From the NCBI GenBank assembly GCA_002689995.1, contig NZIV01000070.1:16091-80090 (forward strand): a stretch of 64,000 nt of DNA, read 5' to 3'. Made by a program: the position numbers and the translations under genes. Shown here piece after piece: positions 45,861-55,956 of the stretch. The notes under the pieces were generated by a model. It saw nothing but the letters and a program-made list of their open reading frames with translations, ran no database searches and was not told the origin of the DNA. The stretch's first letter is position 1, and every line of letters begins with the position of its first letter. Source of the DNA: Fidelibacterota bacterium (GTDB taxonomy: Bacteria; Fidelibacterota; Marinisomatia; SCGC-AAA003-L08; GCA-2689995).

Positions 45861-47663
45861 TTGGCTTTGAAAAAGATTTTTTTTCTATTCCTCACTATAT
45901 TTTTTGTTGGCTGCGACAATGAAGTATCGGAAAATAACACAGATAGTTTACAAAACACCTTAAGCCAAGATCTTCAAGGTTATGCGGGTTCTTATGAAGA
46001 CTACTTTTTTCAATTAGATAAGAAGTTAAACATATCTTACCGTACCAATTATAATCCAGAGTACAATAACAGTGATACCTTGAATCTTCAGACATTTCCG
46101 GAGTATCTGCTCTATGTAGCTTCAAATTCAAGTGGAGATTCAACTCTATACATGTCTGAGGAGATTGATGATATTGAGTCTTTACTATTTAATTCTGAAA
46201 GCATGGAGTTTGAGGGAGTAGAAATATCTATAAATAATGATACAACTTTAGCAAGTACAGTTGTAGTATCATCTCCCAAACACAAGGACTTCAAAAACTA
46301 TGAGTGGAGCTATGAATATGGTAGGTATATAGGTTCTCAGGATATAGACCATCAAGATTGTGCTCAAAATGCATCAGAATGTATATCTGTCACTTATACA
46401 GGTGAAGGTGCGGAGTTGGGATTTGAATTTGATTCAACTTCAAATTTAATTTATGTAGAAGATCCTATTGTTTTTACAAAGATAACTTCTATTATTGATT
46501 CATTGGAGGAGGATTTTTATTCATATATTGACCTTTCTGACTATGATACGACAATTACAGAAATTTGCGAGCCTGACTCGGTAGTTATTTCTGCAGATTC
46601 TGTTAGAATTGATTGTCAGGCATTTAAAGATACGTTGATTTTTGAATATGAGGTTGGAGTTTTAGGGCTTGATTCTTCAATGTTCCTCACAGAGGTTGGT
46701 AGTAGTGGCGAATTTATTGTTGGTGAACTACCTAATAATTTATTAATAGATATTAATGGTGATACATTAACAAGTTTTATTCCTGATCAGACTTATACAC
46801 TTGAGAATGGTGAAATAATAACTCCTGTAGTAATTCAAACATATAGAGATACAGTAGTTAAGCCATATACTGACTATATGGAGAAAATCATGCTATTGGA
46901 GAATCATATAATTGATGAAATTAATGACGATAGTCATACTTATAACGTAATGAAATCAACTGTCGGTTGGCAAAATAATGGCATCAATATGAATTCAAGC
47001 GGATACTTTATATACAGAAATGAAGATCAGTTTCTTTATGAATTGATATACCCTTCATATTTTAACTATTATGGTGGAGTTTGGGATGGTGTTAATGAGG
47101 AATTTATTGATAATGGCTGGACATCACATGCAGACAATAGAGATTCAGTTTTATTCTATTTACCATTTAGAGATGGTGAAGTTGTTGAGCATGAATATAC
47201 AATATTTTTTGATGATTCTTATAATGATTCGGGGGAGTTTACTGGTAATTCTGCTGAATATTTTATAACTTCATATTATGATGTAAAATATCATGATAGT
47301 TTTGAAATTGAAAATATTTCAATTAATAATGAATTATTTGATTTAAAATCTTTTGATAATGTTTTTGAAGTCAACAAGGTCGGATCGATGACGATGATTG
47401 GTAGTGGTGTTAAATATACTGAAAAGCAAACATATTGGCTAGCTAAAAACTATGGAATTATTAAGCAATTAATTGAATACCAGTGGGGTGATTATGAAAT
47501 GGTTACGGCGCATGAATGGACAATGCAAAGGTATAATGAATCTGATTCCTCAAGCCCAGTCGTTTTAAATAGTTTAGATGAATTAGCCAATCAATTCGGG
47601 GAAGATCGTTTTATTCCTAAAAAATCTTCTGGGATTGTAAAATTTGCACCAAAATATAAATAA
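45861..47663 (+). CDS. large lipoprotein, unknown function
   Basis: A 600-aa protein with a lipoprotein signal 'KKIFFLFLTIFFVGC' (Cys18), hence anchored in an envelope membrane and probably surface or periplasmic. The start is TTG at 45861 with AGGG five bases upstream. The mature part is acidic, rich in Asp, Glu, Ser and Tyr, with no recognised domain. It contains two Cys pairs ('DCAQNASEC', 'CEPDSVVISADSVRIDC') that look like small disulfide loops. It is the first gene of a tight run with the TonB-dependent receptor 9 bases downstream, a pairing like that of substrate-binding lipoproteins with their receptors, but no SusD similarity is visible. Confidence 0.65.
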   Translation: MALKKIFFLFLTIFFVGCDNEVSENNTDSLQNTLSQDLQGYAGSYEDYFFQLDKKLNISYRTNYNPEYNNSDTLNLQTFPEYLLYVASNSSGDSTLYMSEEIDDIESLLFNSESMEFEGVEISINNDTTLASTVVVSSPKHKDFKNYEWSYEYGRYIGSQDIDHQDCAQNASECISVTYTGEGAELGFEFDSTSNLIYVEDPIVFTKITSIIDSLEEDFYSYIDLSDYDTTITEICEPDSVVISADSVRIDCQAFKDTLIFEYEVGVLGLDSSMFLTEVGSSGEFIVGELPNNLLIDINGDTLTSFIPDQTYTLENGEIITPVVIQTYRDTVVKPYTDYMEKIMLLENHIIDEINDDSHTYNVMKSTVGWQNNGINMNSSGYFIYRNEDQFLYELIYPSYFNYYGGVWDGVNEEFIDNGWTSHADNRDSVLFYLPFRDGEVVEHEYTIFFDDSYNDSGEFTGNSAEYFITSYYDVKYHDSFEIENISINNELFDLKSFDNVFEVNKVGSMTMIGSGVKYTEKQTYWLAKNYGIIKQLIEYQWGDYEMVTAHEWTMQRYNESDSSSPVVLNSLDELANQFGEDRFIPKKSSGIVKFAPKYK

Positions 47664-47672
47664 GGGTTCAAT

Positions 47673-50600
47673 ATGAAAATTTTAAAACATATTTTCACAA
47701 TTGTTTTAACTGGCTCATTGTTAATTGCCGGTACTGATGGTACAATAAGAGGTCGCATTACTGACGATAAAGGTGAAGGATTACCTGGTACTCAGGTTTA
47801 TATACCAGGAACATCTTATGGTACTATGACGGATGGTGATGGAAACTATATTCTATTAAATCTTCCAGTAGGTGAGTATGACGTAACTTTTGCTATGATT
47901 GGGTACAAGCAACATAATGTGAAAAACCTATCAGTTGTAATGGATCAGACTCAATGGCTGAATGTTAAGTTACAGGTCGAAAGTATATCAGGCGAGGAGG
48001 TTGTTGTCGAGGCCCAAAGAGATATGGTTGAGCATGATGTGACAGGTACAAAACAAACAGTATCAGGCGAAGCAATTAAGTCATTACCTTTAAAAGATGT
48101 GAGTGAATTATATTCTCTTCAGTCTGGTGTTGTAAAAGTAGAGAGTCGTCAGCAGGGGATTCCTGGACATGAAGAGCGTGGGCTAGAAGAGGTGCATGTT
48201 CGAGGAGGTCGTTCTGGCGAAATTGCTTATATGATTGATGGAATGTATATTAAAAATCCAGTCTTTGGTGGTATTGGTAATGGTACACGCTTAAATCTGT
48301 TTGCAGTAAGAGAGTTTGATTTTCAGCCTGGTGGTTTTTCTGCAGAATATGGTGATGCAATGTCAGCTGTCGCAAATTATCACACTGCTAAAGGTGGAGA
48401 TGATTTTTCATTTAAATTTAAATACGAAACAAGCGAGTTAGGTAGTGAGTATGATCGTAAAAAAGCATACAATGACTATAATTTTGGATTAGGAGGTAGA
48501 GTGCCGATTCCAGAGTCGGCTGGTAAACTTTTTTATTGGATGTCTGGTCAGATGACAAGTTCAAATTACAAAGTTTTAGAGTTTGATGATAATGTCTTTA
48601 ACGAGAATGATAAGGGTAATAGTATTAACAGAGAAAATTTAGTACAACCTTTTGATGATAAATCAAGTTTTCAAGTTTTTGGATTTGAGAATGTCAATGA
48701 TATCTTTACGAAGATTACTTATAATCCAACCAATAAAATAAGAACAAATTTTTCTTATTGGCAGGGTAATGCTCATAGGAAAAGATTTGATCCTACATAT
48801 CAATATTGGAATGAAGGTCAGAATGAATTGTTTAGAGATACAAAAAGATTTTATTTTGAGTTTAATCATTCACTATCATCTAAAACTTTTTATAATTTAA
48901 GGTTATCAAGATTTCAGCAAGATCAGTTTCAGGGAGTGCGCTGGGCTGATAGTGATGGGGACGGATATCCTGATTGGTTTGAATGGCAACATGCAGCAGG
49001 CAATAGGCCCTATTCAGATCCTTACGATGCAGATGTGGTCCCCTATGAAGTTGATAGAGGTAATATTGTTTATACAAAATATGATGACAAGAGCGGTTGG
49101 TATATGGGAGCTAAGCCAGGTAAATATGATTGGTCAACAGCGGAAGATTGGGAAGATGATAACGGTGACGGAATTTGGGAAATCGGTGAATCTTTTACTG
49201 ATTGTGATGTGAATTCTAGCGGAACTTTAATTTGTACTGAATGTCATTATAATCCTTCCTCGGAGAACTATATATGCGAAGGTTTGACTCAAGGTGATTC
49301 TGAATGGAATGGACCAACATTATTAAAAGAAGCAATACATAGAGATGGTTCAACATGGTTGCTTCCTGATATGTTTGTTAATTATAATCAGTTAAATGAT
49401 AGAGCCTACCATCAAGATGAATTAATGTATGATACATATCAATTTATGGATGAGGGTGGTAATTTAGATATTGAAGCATTTAATGATTATGTGTATAATG
49501 AGCATGGTGATAGCTTGTATTATTTTGGCTGGAATGAGTTTAAAGCATTTGGTGGTAGTGATTACTACTATAATGAATCATCTACATACACAAACGAGTT
49601 AAAGTTTGATATTACATCTCAAATAACAAATAGATGGAAGGCTAGATTAGGATTGAGTATAAAGTCTCATTTAATTGAATATTATGAGGTACAGGCTCCC
49701 TACAGAAATAATCCTATTACAGAAGATTTTTCCGAAGACTTTAAAGATTTTGGTAGTGATAGAATTTTAGCACAAGACTATACTGCTGATGAATGGCTTA
49801 GTATGACTGGCTACAGTCCTGAGGAATGGTTGAATAACAGTAGTAATGATTTAGATACTGACAATGATGGTATAAGCGATAATGAGCTTTATCAGCTTAG
49901 AACTTCTGGTAATATATTAGTTTTTCCTGACGCTGGTGAGAATAATGGTATATGGGATTATGGTGAAGATTACTTTGATTTAAATAATAATAAAGAATTT
50001 GATAGAGGTCGTGAACCCGAGGAAATTTCATTTTACTTAAATAATACAATTGAGGTACCATGGATGGTTATTAATGCTGGTGCCAGAGTTGATATCGTAA
50101 ATTACAATACAAGAATGTGGTCTGATCCAAATGGAAATATTTCACCATATACGCCATATTTTTATTTAGATGCCAATAACGATGGAAATTGGGATAAAAA
50201 AGATTTTTATGATTATGGCTGCAATGGTATACCAAATGATGGTGATTATGGTGAGGGAAATGGAAGTATGGAGTTTGATGAGAGTATTGGCTGTTTTGAA
50301 AGCTATAAAGAGCCAATTATTGAAGACTCATATAATCCTCAGGCAAATGTATTATTTGCAAATACATCCTTTTTATACAAAATAAGTCCTAGATTAGGAT
50401 TTAGTCATGTAATAACAGATAAATCAAATTTTACATTTAACTACGGTGTCTATTATCAAAATCCAATATACAGGAATGTATTCATAAATACAGGGCAGTT
50501 AGAAAATCCGAATCAAATTTTTGAGCAATCTGTACCATTGGTAGGAAATGCTGGTATGACCGCAAGTCGTTCTATTATTTACGAGTTCGGTGTTAACGTT

Positions 50601-51329
50601 CAAGTCGGTAGGAACTTTGCTTACTCAGTTATTGGTTGGGCAAAGGATATGGATCAGATGTTAACTACTGAAAGGCAAAATTTTGGCGTATTTAGTTATA
50701 ATGTCTTTAGAAACTATGATTATGGTTCAGCTAAAGGAATTGATTTAAACCTAGAGCAAAGGGGTAACTTTGTAAATACCATGTTGCAATATACATACTC
50801 GATTGCGAAAGCAAATCGTTCGTACGATTGGGAGGCTTATTCAAAAGTGACTACTGGTGAGCCTGCACCTACCCAAGAATATCTTCAGTCATACGATAGG
50901 ACTCATGATATTGCTTTAACACTATATACCGTATTGCCTTATGGGGTTAGAATGGGACTTACAGGCTTTTATCAATCAGGATATCCTTACACGCCTATAA
51001 TTTATTCTGGTAATCAGGCGGAACAGGGTGCGAAAAATTCCGAACGATCACCTTCTTATAGAGATATGAATTTGACTTTTTCTAAATACATGTCTCTTGG
51101 AAATACTAAGCTTTCTTTAGGTGCATCAATATATAACCTTCTTGATATTAAGAATGCATTAGATATTTATTATACTACTGGAGATCCTCTTGATCCAGGG
51201 CCTCAAAGTTTGGAAAATGTTGGTCTGCCAGTAGATGGTGGGACATTATCAAACTCTTATTACGATACGCCTTGGAGAATTATGCCTCCAAGACAAATTA
51301 ATTTTCACATTAAATTAGAATTTAATTAG
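47673..51329 (+). CDS. TonB-dependent outer-membrane receptor with carboxypeptidase-regulatory-like N-terminus
   Basis: A 1218-aa receptor: signal peptide, a CarboxypepD_reg-like beta domain (about 24-100, 'IRGRITDDKGEGLPGTQVYI', 'YGTMTDGDGNYILLNLPVG'), then a plug domain ('LPLKDVSELYSLQSGVVKV', 'EEVHVRGGRSGEIAYMIDG'), then a large beta-barrel ending 'RQINFHIKLEFN'. The barrel region holds inserts unusual for the family: acidic Ca-binding-type repeats ('DNNGDGIWEIGESFTDC', 'DYGEDYFDLNNNKEFDRG', 'DANNDGNWDKKDFYDYGC') and Cys-containing loops, likely in extracellular loops. This explains its length. Substrate unknown. It sits 9 bases from both neighbours, so it is co-transcribed with the lipoprotein and the 1535-aa secreted protein. 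AAGGG precedes the ATG. Confidence 0.88.
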   Translation: MKILKHIFTIVLTGSLLIAGTDGTIRGRITDDKGEGLPGTQVYIPGTSYGTMTDGDGNYILLNLPVGEYDVTFAMIGYKQHNVKNLSVVMDQTQWLNVKLQVESISGEEVVVEAQRDMVEHDVTGTKQTVSGEAIKSLPLKDVSELYSLQSGVVKVESRQQGIPGHEERGLEEVHVRGGRSGEIAYMIDGMYIKNPVFGGIGNGTRLNLFAVREFDFQPGGFSAEYGDAMSAVANYHTAKGGDDFSFKFKYETSELGSEYDRKKAYNDYNFGLGGRVPIPESAGKLFYWMSGQMTSSNYKVLEFDDNVFNENDKGNSINRENLVQPFDDKSSFQVFGFENVNDIFTKITYNPTNKIRTNFSYWQGNAHRKRFDPTYQYWNEGQNELFRDTKRFYFEFNHSLSSKTFYNLRLSRFQQDQFQGVRWADSDGDGYPDWFEWQHAAGNRPYSDPYDADVVPYEVDRGNIVYTKYDDKSGWYMGAKPGKYDWSTAEDWEDDNGDGIWEIGESFTDCDVNSSGTLICTECHYNPSSENYICEGLTQGDSEWNGPTLLKEAIHRDGSTWLLPDMFVNYNQLNDRAYHQDELMYDTYQFMDEGGNLDIEAFNDYVYNEHGDSLYYFGWNEFKAFGGSDYYYNESSTYTNELKFDITSQITNRWKARLGLSIKSHLIEYYEVQAPYRNNPITEDFSEDFKDFGSDRILAQDYTADEWLSMTGYSPEEWLNNSSNDLDTDNDGISDNELYQLRTSGNILVFPDAGENNGIWDYGEDYFDLNNNKEFDRGREPEEISFYLNNTIEVPWMVINAGARVDIVNYNTRMWSDPNGNISPYTPYFYLDANNDGNWDKKDFYDYGCNGIPNDGDYGEGNGSMEFDESIGCFESYKEPIIEDSYNPQANVLFANTSFLYKISPRLGFSHVITDKSNFTFNYGVYYQNPIYRNVFINTGQLENPNQIFEQSVPLVGNAGMTASRSIIYEFGVNVQVGRNFAYSVIGWAKDMDQMLTTERQNFGVFSYNVFRNYDYGSAKGIDLNLEQRGNFVNTMLQYTYSIAKANRSYDWEAYSKVTTGEPAPTQEYLQSYDRTHDIALTLYTVLPYGVRMGLTGFYQSGYPYTPIIYSGNQAEQGAKNSERSPSYRDMNLTFSKYMSLGNTKLSLGASIYNLLDIKNALDIYYTTGDPLDPGPQSLENVGLPVDGGTLSNSYYDTPWRIMPPRQINFHIKLEFN

Positions 51330-51338
51330 TAAACATAT

Positions 51339-54300
51339 ATGAATAAAATAATTTTGAATTTATTATTAGTTATGGTGTGTATTTCTTTAGTATTTAGTGC
51401 AGATATTGATGTACGCAATCAAGAAGATGTGTCTAGCACTACAAGTAGTTCTGCATTATCGGCATCAGGTAGTAAGCCAAATGACCCATTAATGGATAGG
51501 GCGAAGGGATATTTAACCAAGGGAAAATTTCAATCCGCAATAGGCAATTATGGTACATTTATTGATTGGGATCATAACCCGAGTGGTTTGTGGGGTGACT
51601 ATCAATATTTTCCTGCTCTAGGTTTTATGTTTGGCGTGCCAGGGTCTCACTACTCTCATTTATTAACTAATAATACGCTCGCTGAAGAAACAAGTGATTG
51701 GTATATTGTTACAAGTGCAATAGTTGGTGGTAGTCTTTATAATGTCTATAAATCTTCATTAGCCTATGATTTATGGGTTGATGGTTCAACTGAAAATTTT
51801 TCTGGTGTTCTTTTTAATATGGGTTTAGAGAGTCAAACAGCAGTTTTTAATCCAATTGTATCAATTAGTGATTCAACCTGCTCTGAGGAAGTAATTATTG
51901 CTGGCCAACTTTTTAATGGAACCCATCAGTGGGCGATATGTCAGGAAGAACAGGCTGTATATATTTCTGTTAATGAAGACGAAGATTTGTCTTTATCGAG
52001 TTCAAGAGTTGGATTTATACATCCTTGGGCAAAAAGACCGGCATATAAAAAGAGGGAATTAACCTCACCTTATAGAGATGAATATGAATATGGTAATGAT
52101 GGTGATGCTTGGACAGAAGATGATGAGTATGCTTATTATGGTGCTAATGTAGCGGAATCCTGGTTTAAAGGAGAGTTGAATACTGATTGGCAACCAAGCT
52201 GGGGGTCAAGAGGTGAAACTCATGGAACATCTATAACTGCCGGTGATATATACGGCGGTGAATATACTAGTCCTGATGATTCATATCCTATGCTTGCTAC
52301 AAGTACTTTGCCTGAGACTTGGCCAACTCATCCCGAAACCAATCTGCCTACTTGGCCTGGATGGTATGCTGAAATTTTACAAGAAGGTTCAGGAGGTGGT
52401 GTCGATGGAGTAGGTGGCACTGTCGAAGTTGGAACATTTATTTCAGACGAAGATGTATATATGGAATTTGATGATAGGTGGGCTCATCGTGGAAATCCTG
52501 TTGAACTAGGTGATGAATATCAGAATATGGGATATCCTCTGGGAATCAAAGTTAAGGCTATGGCTCATTCTTATGGTGTTGCTTTTGCAGAAGATGTTGC
52601 ATTTTTTACTGTCAAAGTAAGTAATGAAAGCGGTGATTATATTGATGAATATGGGAATTTTAAAGAAGGTATGATGATGCCTGATGGATCTAGACTTAAT
52701 AATGGTCAGGGTTTTAATTATAAAAATGCATCAATGGGTTTTTACTTCGATGTTGATTCTTATAGTGCTAATGCAGATGGTAGTTACGGTGGTCGATCAA
52801 ATGATGATGATATGATGGGATTTGATAAAGATTTTAGGTTTGCATATATTTATGATTTAGATGATAATAGCTATGGTGCGACCAATTTAGCGTATTCTGC
52901 TGTTAAATTGCTAGATACTCCTTTGTCTGCAGGCTATGTGGATACCGATGGTGATGGTGGACCAGATATATTTCCGGGGGATACATTAGGTATGACTGAT
53001 TGGCATCATTTTAGTTGGTATGCTAGACCAGGTGTTGTTGAGGCTGAGAGCAATACGACTTCTTGCTTTGCTGGGAGTGAAGGCTGTCCTGTCGCTAAAA
53101 ACAAAGAGGAAATACAGTTTAAAGTTATGTCTGGAGATACGACTAATTTGTCTGGGGAGGAGCATGATAATTATTTTCATACAGCAGATATGGATGAAGA
53201 CGATCCAACTACTTTAAATCCACATTTTGATTCAATGGATGGGCTTTTGGCGAAATATGATGAAGGATTAGATTGCGTGCTTATGATGAGTTGCGGTCCA
53301 TTTAATTTAGATGTAGGTGAGGAGGTATTTTTCTCTTTTGCAGTGATTATGGGGCAAAATTTAGATGATTTAAGAAATAATGCTACTATGGCTCAGTTGA
53401 TGTATGATGAGTCTTATCAAGGATTCTCTCCTCCAACTACCCCTGAATTATATGCCGTTGCTGGGCATGAAGAAGTTACATTGTATTGGGATAATACAGC
53501 CGAATCTTCGATAGATAGAATAACAAACTATTCAGATTTTGAGGGATATAAAATATATAAAAGTAGAGATGGTGGAAAGACATGGGGTGATAATGCCTAT
53601 GATATGATTTTTGATAGTGATGGAATACATATAGGATGGAAACCATTAGCGCAGTTCGACCTCACATATGAACAAGATATTGAAAAATACGGAAAAGATA
53701 TTAGTGGGTCAGACCCACTTGCACCATGGATTAGTTTAGGAGCTAATAGTGGAATTGTAAACACTTTCGTTGATTCTAACGTTGTAGATGGTAATGAATA
53801 TACATATTCTGTAACAGCATATGATATGGGTGTGGATGCTGACTATGTTGTTGAGTGGGAGTTCCAAGATAGTACTCTTGTATATGAATATGGTCAAGTT
53901 AGTTTGCCTGATAGCGTTGTTTATTATGTATTTGGATCTCAAATTGGTTTATTTGGAGATTCAGACCCAGATTTTCTAACTGACGTTGAAGAAAATTGTT
54001 TAGGTTTAGATTATTATCCTGATTGTGGTTCTCCTATGAACTTTAACGAATGTTGTGATACTGTAAGTACATATATAGGTACAATTGCACTAGATTCAAC
54101 CTGGGCACAGACAGGATTTTATGCCGCAGATACTATCTATAATGAGATTACTAACCCAGATCACTGGGCCAGCCCACACGGATTAGTGAGTTTAGAAACT
54201 CCAAAGGGTACGAGTTTTAGAGATAAAAACTATGTTGAAGTAACACCTGGATTTAAGCCTTCAAATGTCTCAAATCCTGATATTGATAGTGGTGATAATC

Positions 54301-55946
54301 CGTTTGAAGATTTAGTTTCTTTTGGTAATGGTGATAAGTTTTATACAATAATTAATGAAGAGACCCATTCATTTGAAGTTGATGGTGGTATAAATGATAA
54401 TTTATATAAATATGAAATTTCAGCTGATGCAATGCCAACTTCCTACCAAAAATTAAAATTAAGGAACCCGCAATTATTTGCTTATGAAGTAGAGAATACT
54501 GCTAATGGATACCAGGCAAAAGAGATGATAGAACAAATTACTAACTTATATATCTTAGAATTTGATACTACAACTATATCCTCTGATTCAATAGAAATTG
54601 ACACCTCTATTGTGATGATTGATGGAGATTACGCATACGCAGATACTTCTGTATTTGATTATCCTGGCGTTGAGATAGTTTCTAGAGATGAAAATTCAGG
54701 TAAAATTATTTATTTAGAGCCTAATTATTCTCTGAGTAACTTTCCTATTGGTTATGAAAGCGATGAAGATTTTGAGAGTAATTGGTCTGATTTTCATAAT
54801 GGCTTAATGGTTAGATTTGACAATCCTCCTAAGCAGGTAAGGCAATATACTCGTGCAAATAAAATAAAAGAATTGGAATATAATTTATCCGGAGATGGTG
54901 ATTTATCATGCGTAGAGCTAGAAATGCATGCTAAAGATTATCCACAAAATGATATCCTTAAATTTTATGATTATGAGGTTGTGTTTGGAGATTCAAGTAT
55001 TGCTTACAGAGGTGGTGGAGCTTCAAATTACCAGTTCTATGTTCCAGACCCAGAAAGTAAGTGTCATAACTTGATTTCAGATAGCTGTGAATTAGAGAGT
55101 GGATGCGAGTGGATACCTCAAGATGGTTATTGCTATGAACCGAAATCAGGTTTAGGAAGATGTGAAGATCAATTAGTACCTTATGATTGGAAATATCCAT
55201 TTTCAGTTTATAATCTTGAAACAGGTGGTAAAGTATATTTAGGACCAGCTTCAAATACTTATGACCATGATAATAATCCGGATACAAGCCCAATTGAAAT
55301 TACAAGCTATGTTAGGGGGATTGAAATTCGATTTTTAGAATCTGGAGTCACGGATTCAACTTATTATCCTCATTCCCACATTGAGCAAGGTGCAACAGAT
55401 GCTTGTGGTGATTATTTGTATATGACATTTATGATGGATTTAGACTTGATATCACTGCCATATTCTGATATAAATTGTCCAAACGATCCGTGTTGCTTGG
55501 GTCAAGGTGAAACTGATTTAGATATAGAAACACCTTGGATGTATAATGAAAATGACAGAATAGAAATTACAATGAAGCGTGCTTTTGCTGATGGTGATTC
55601 TTGGATTTTAGATATGTCTGACTTTGGAAAAGCAGAACAGGTGACAAAAGAAGATTTAGAAAAAATTAAAGTAGTACCAAATCCATATATTGTCGCATCA
55701 GGAATGAATGAAACTAAATATTCAAAAAGAATGGCGTTTACTAAGTTACCTGAAAAATGTACAATTAAAATTTATACAATTTCCGGAGAACTTATTAGAG
55801 TCTTAGAGCATGATGATACATTCCTATCATCTGAGTTTTGGGATTTAAGAACAAGCAATAATCAGGAAATTTCTCCGGGTTTATATATTTTTACTGTAGA
55901 AGCTGATGGTCAGAAACATATCAGTAAGTTTGCAGTTGTTAGATAA
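51339..55946 (+). CDS. large secreted protein with C-terminal FlgD/type IX-like domain
   Basis: A 1535-aa exported protein with signal peptide 'IILNLLLVMVCISLVFSA'. The N-terminal two-thirds is a large region with many aromatic and acidic residues. Around residue 705 a fibronectin III-like domain starts ('PTTPELYAVAGHEEVTLYWD'). A Cys micro-insert occurs late ('CELESGCEWIPQDGYC'). The C-terminus 'KVVPNPYIVASGMN...ISPGLYIFTVEADGQKHIS' is an Ig-like FlgD/Por-tail variant with PNPY instead of PNPF. Similar giant proteins are often found beside TonB-dependent receptors in Neomarinimicrobiota-like genomes, as I recall, but their role is unknown. It is flanked by the receptor (9 bases) and the PorV-like gene (10 bases). 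Confidence 0.75.
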   Translation: MNKIILNLLLVMVCISLVFSADIDVRNQEDVSSTTSSSALSASGSKPNDPLMDRAKGYLTKGKFQSAIGNYGTFIDWDHNPSGLWGDYQYFPALGFMFGVPGSHYSHLLTNNTLAEETSDWYIVTSAIVGGSLYNVYKSSLAYDLWVDGSTENFSGVLFNMGLESQTAVFNPIVSISDSTCSEEVIIAGQLFNGTHQWAICQEEQAVYISVNEDEDLSLSSSRVGFIHPWAKRPAYKKRELTSPYRDEYEYGNDGDAWTEDDEYAYYGANVAESWFKGELNTDWQPSWGSRGETHGTSITAGDIYGGEYTSPDDSYPMLATSTLPETWPTHPETNLPTWPGWYAEILQEGSGGGVDGVGGTVEVGTFISDEDVYMEFDDRWAHRGNPVELGDEYQNMGYPLGIKVKAMAHSYGVAFAEDVAFFTVKVSNESGDYIDEYGNFKEGMMMPDGSRLNNGQGFNYKNASMGFYFDVDSYSANADGSYGGRSNDDDMMGFDKDFRFAYIYDLDDNSYGATNLAYSAVKLLDTPLSAGYVDTDGDGGPDIFPGDTLGMTDWHHFSWYARPGVVEAESNTTSCFAGSEGCPVAKNKEEIQFKVMSGDTTNLSGEEHDNYFHTADMDEDDPTTLNPHFDSMDGLLAKYDEGLDCVLMMSCGPFNLDVGEEVFFSFAVIMGQNLDDLRNNATMAQLMYDESYQGFSPPTTPELYAVAGHEEVTLYWDNTAESSIDRITNYSDFEGYKIYKSRDGGKTWGDNAYDMIFDSDGIHIGWKPLAQFDLTYEQDIEKYGKDISGSDPLAPWISLGANSGIVNTFVDSNVVDGNEYTYSVTAYDMGVDADYVVEWEFQDSTLVYEYGQVSLPDSVVYYVFGSQIGLFGDSDPDFLTDVEENCLGLDYYPDCGSPMNFNECCDTVSTYIGTIALDSTWAQTGFYAADTIYNEITNPDHWASPHGLVSLETPKGTSFRDKNYVEVTPGFKPSNVSNPDIDSGDNPFEDLVSFGNGDKFYTIINEETHSFEVDGGINDNLYKYEISADAMPTSYQKLKLRNPQLFAYEVENTANGYQAKEMIEQITNLYILEFDTTTISSDSIEIDTSIVMIDGDYAYADTSVFDYPGVEIVSRDENSGKIIYLEPNYSLSNFPIGYESDEDFESNWSDFHNGLMVRFDNPPKQVRQYTRANKIKELEYNLSGDGDLSCVELEMHAKDYPQNDILKFYDYEVVFGDSSIAYRGGGASNYQFYVPDPESKCHNLISDSCELESGCEWIPQDGYCYEPKSGLGRCEDQLVPYDWKYPFSVYNLETGGKVYLGPASNTYDHDNNPDTSPIEITSYVRGIEIRFLESGVTDSTYYPHSHIEQGATDACGDYLYMTFMMDLDLISLPYSDINCPNDPCCLGQGETDLDIETPWMYNENDRIEITMKRAFADGDSWILDMSDFGKAEQVTKEDLEKIKVVPNPYIVASGMNETKYSKRMAFTKLPEKCTIKIYTISGELIRVLEHDDTFLSSEFWDLRTSNNQEISPGLYIFTVEADGQKHISKFAVVR

Positions 55947-55956
55947 AGGGAATTTG

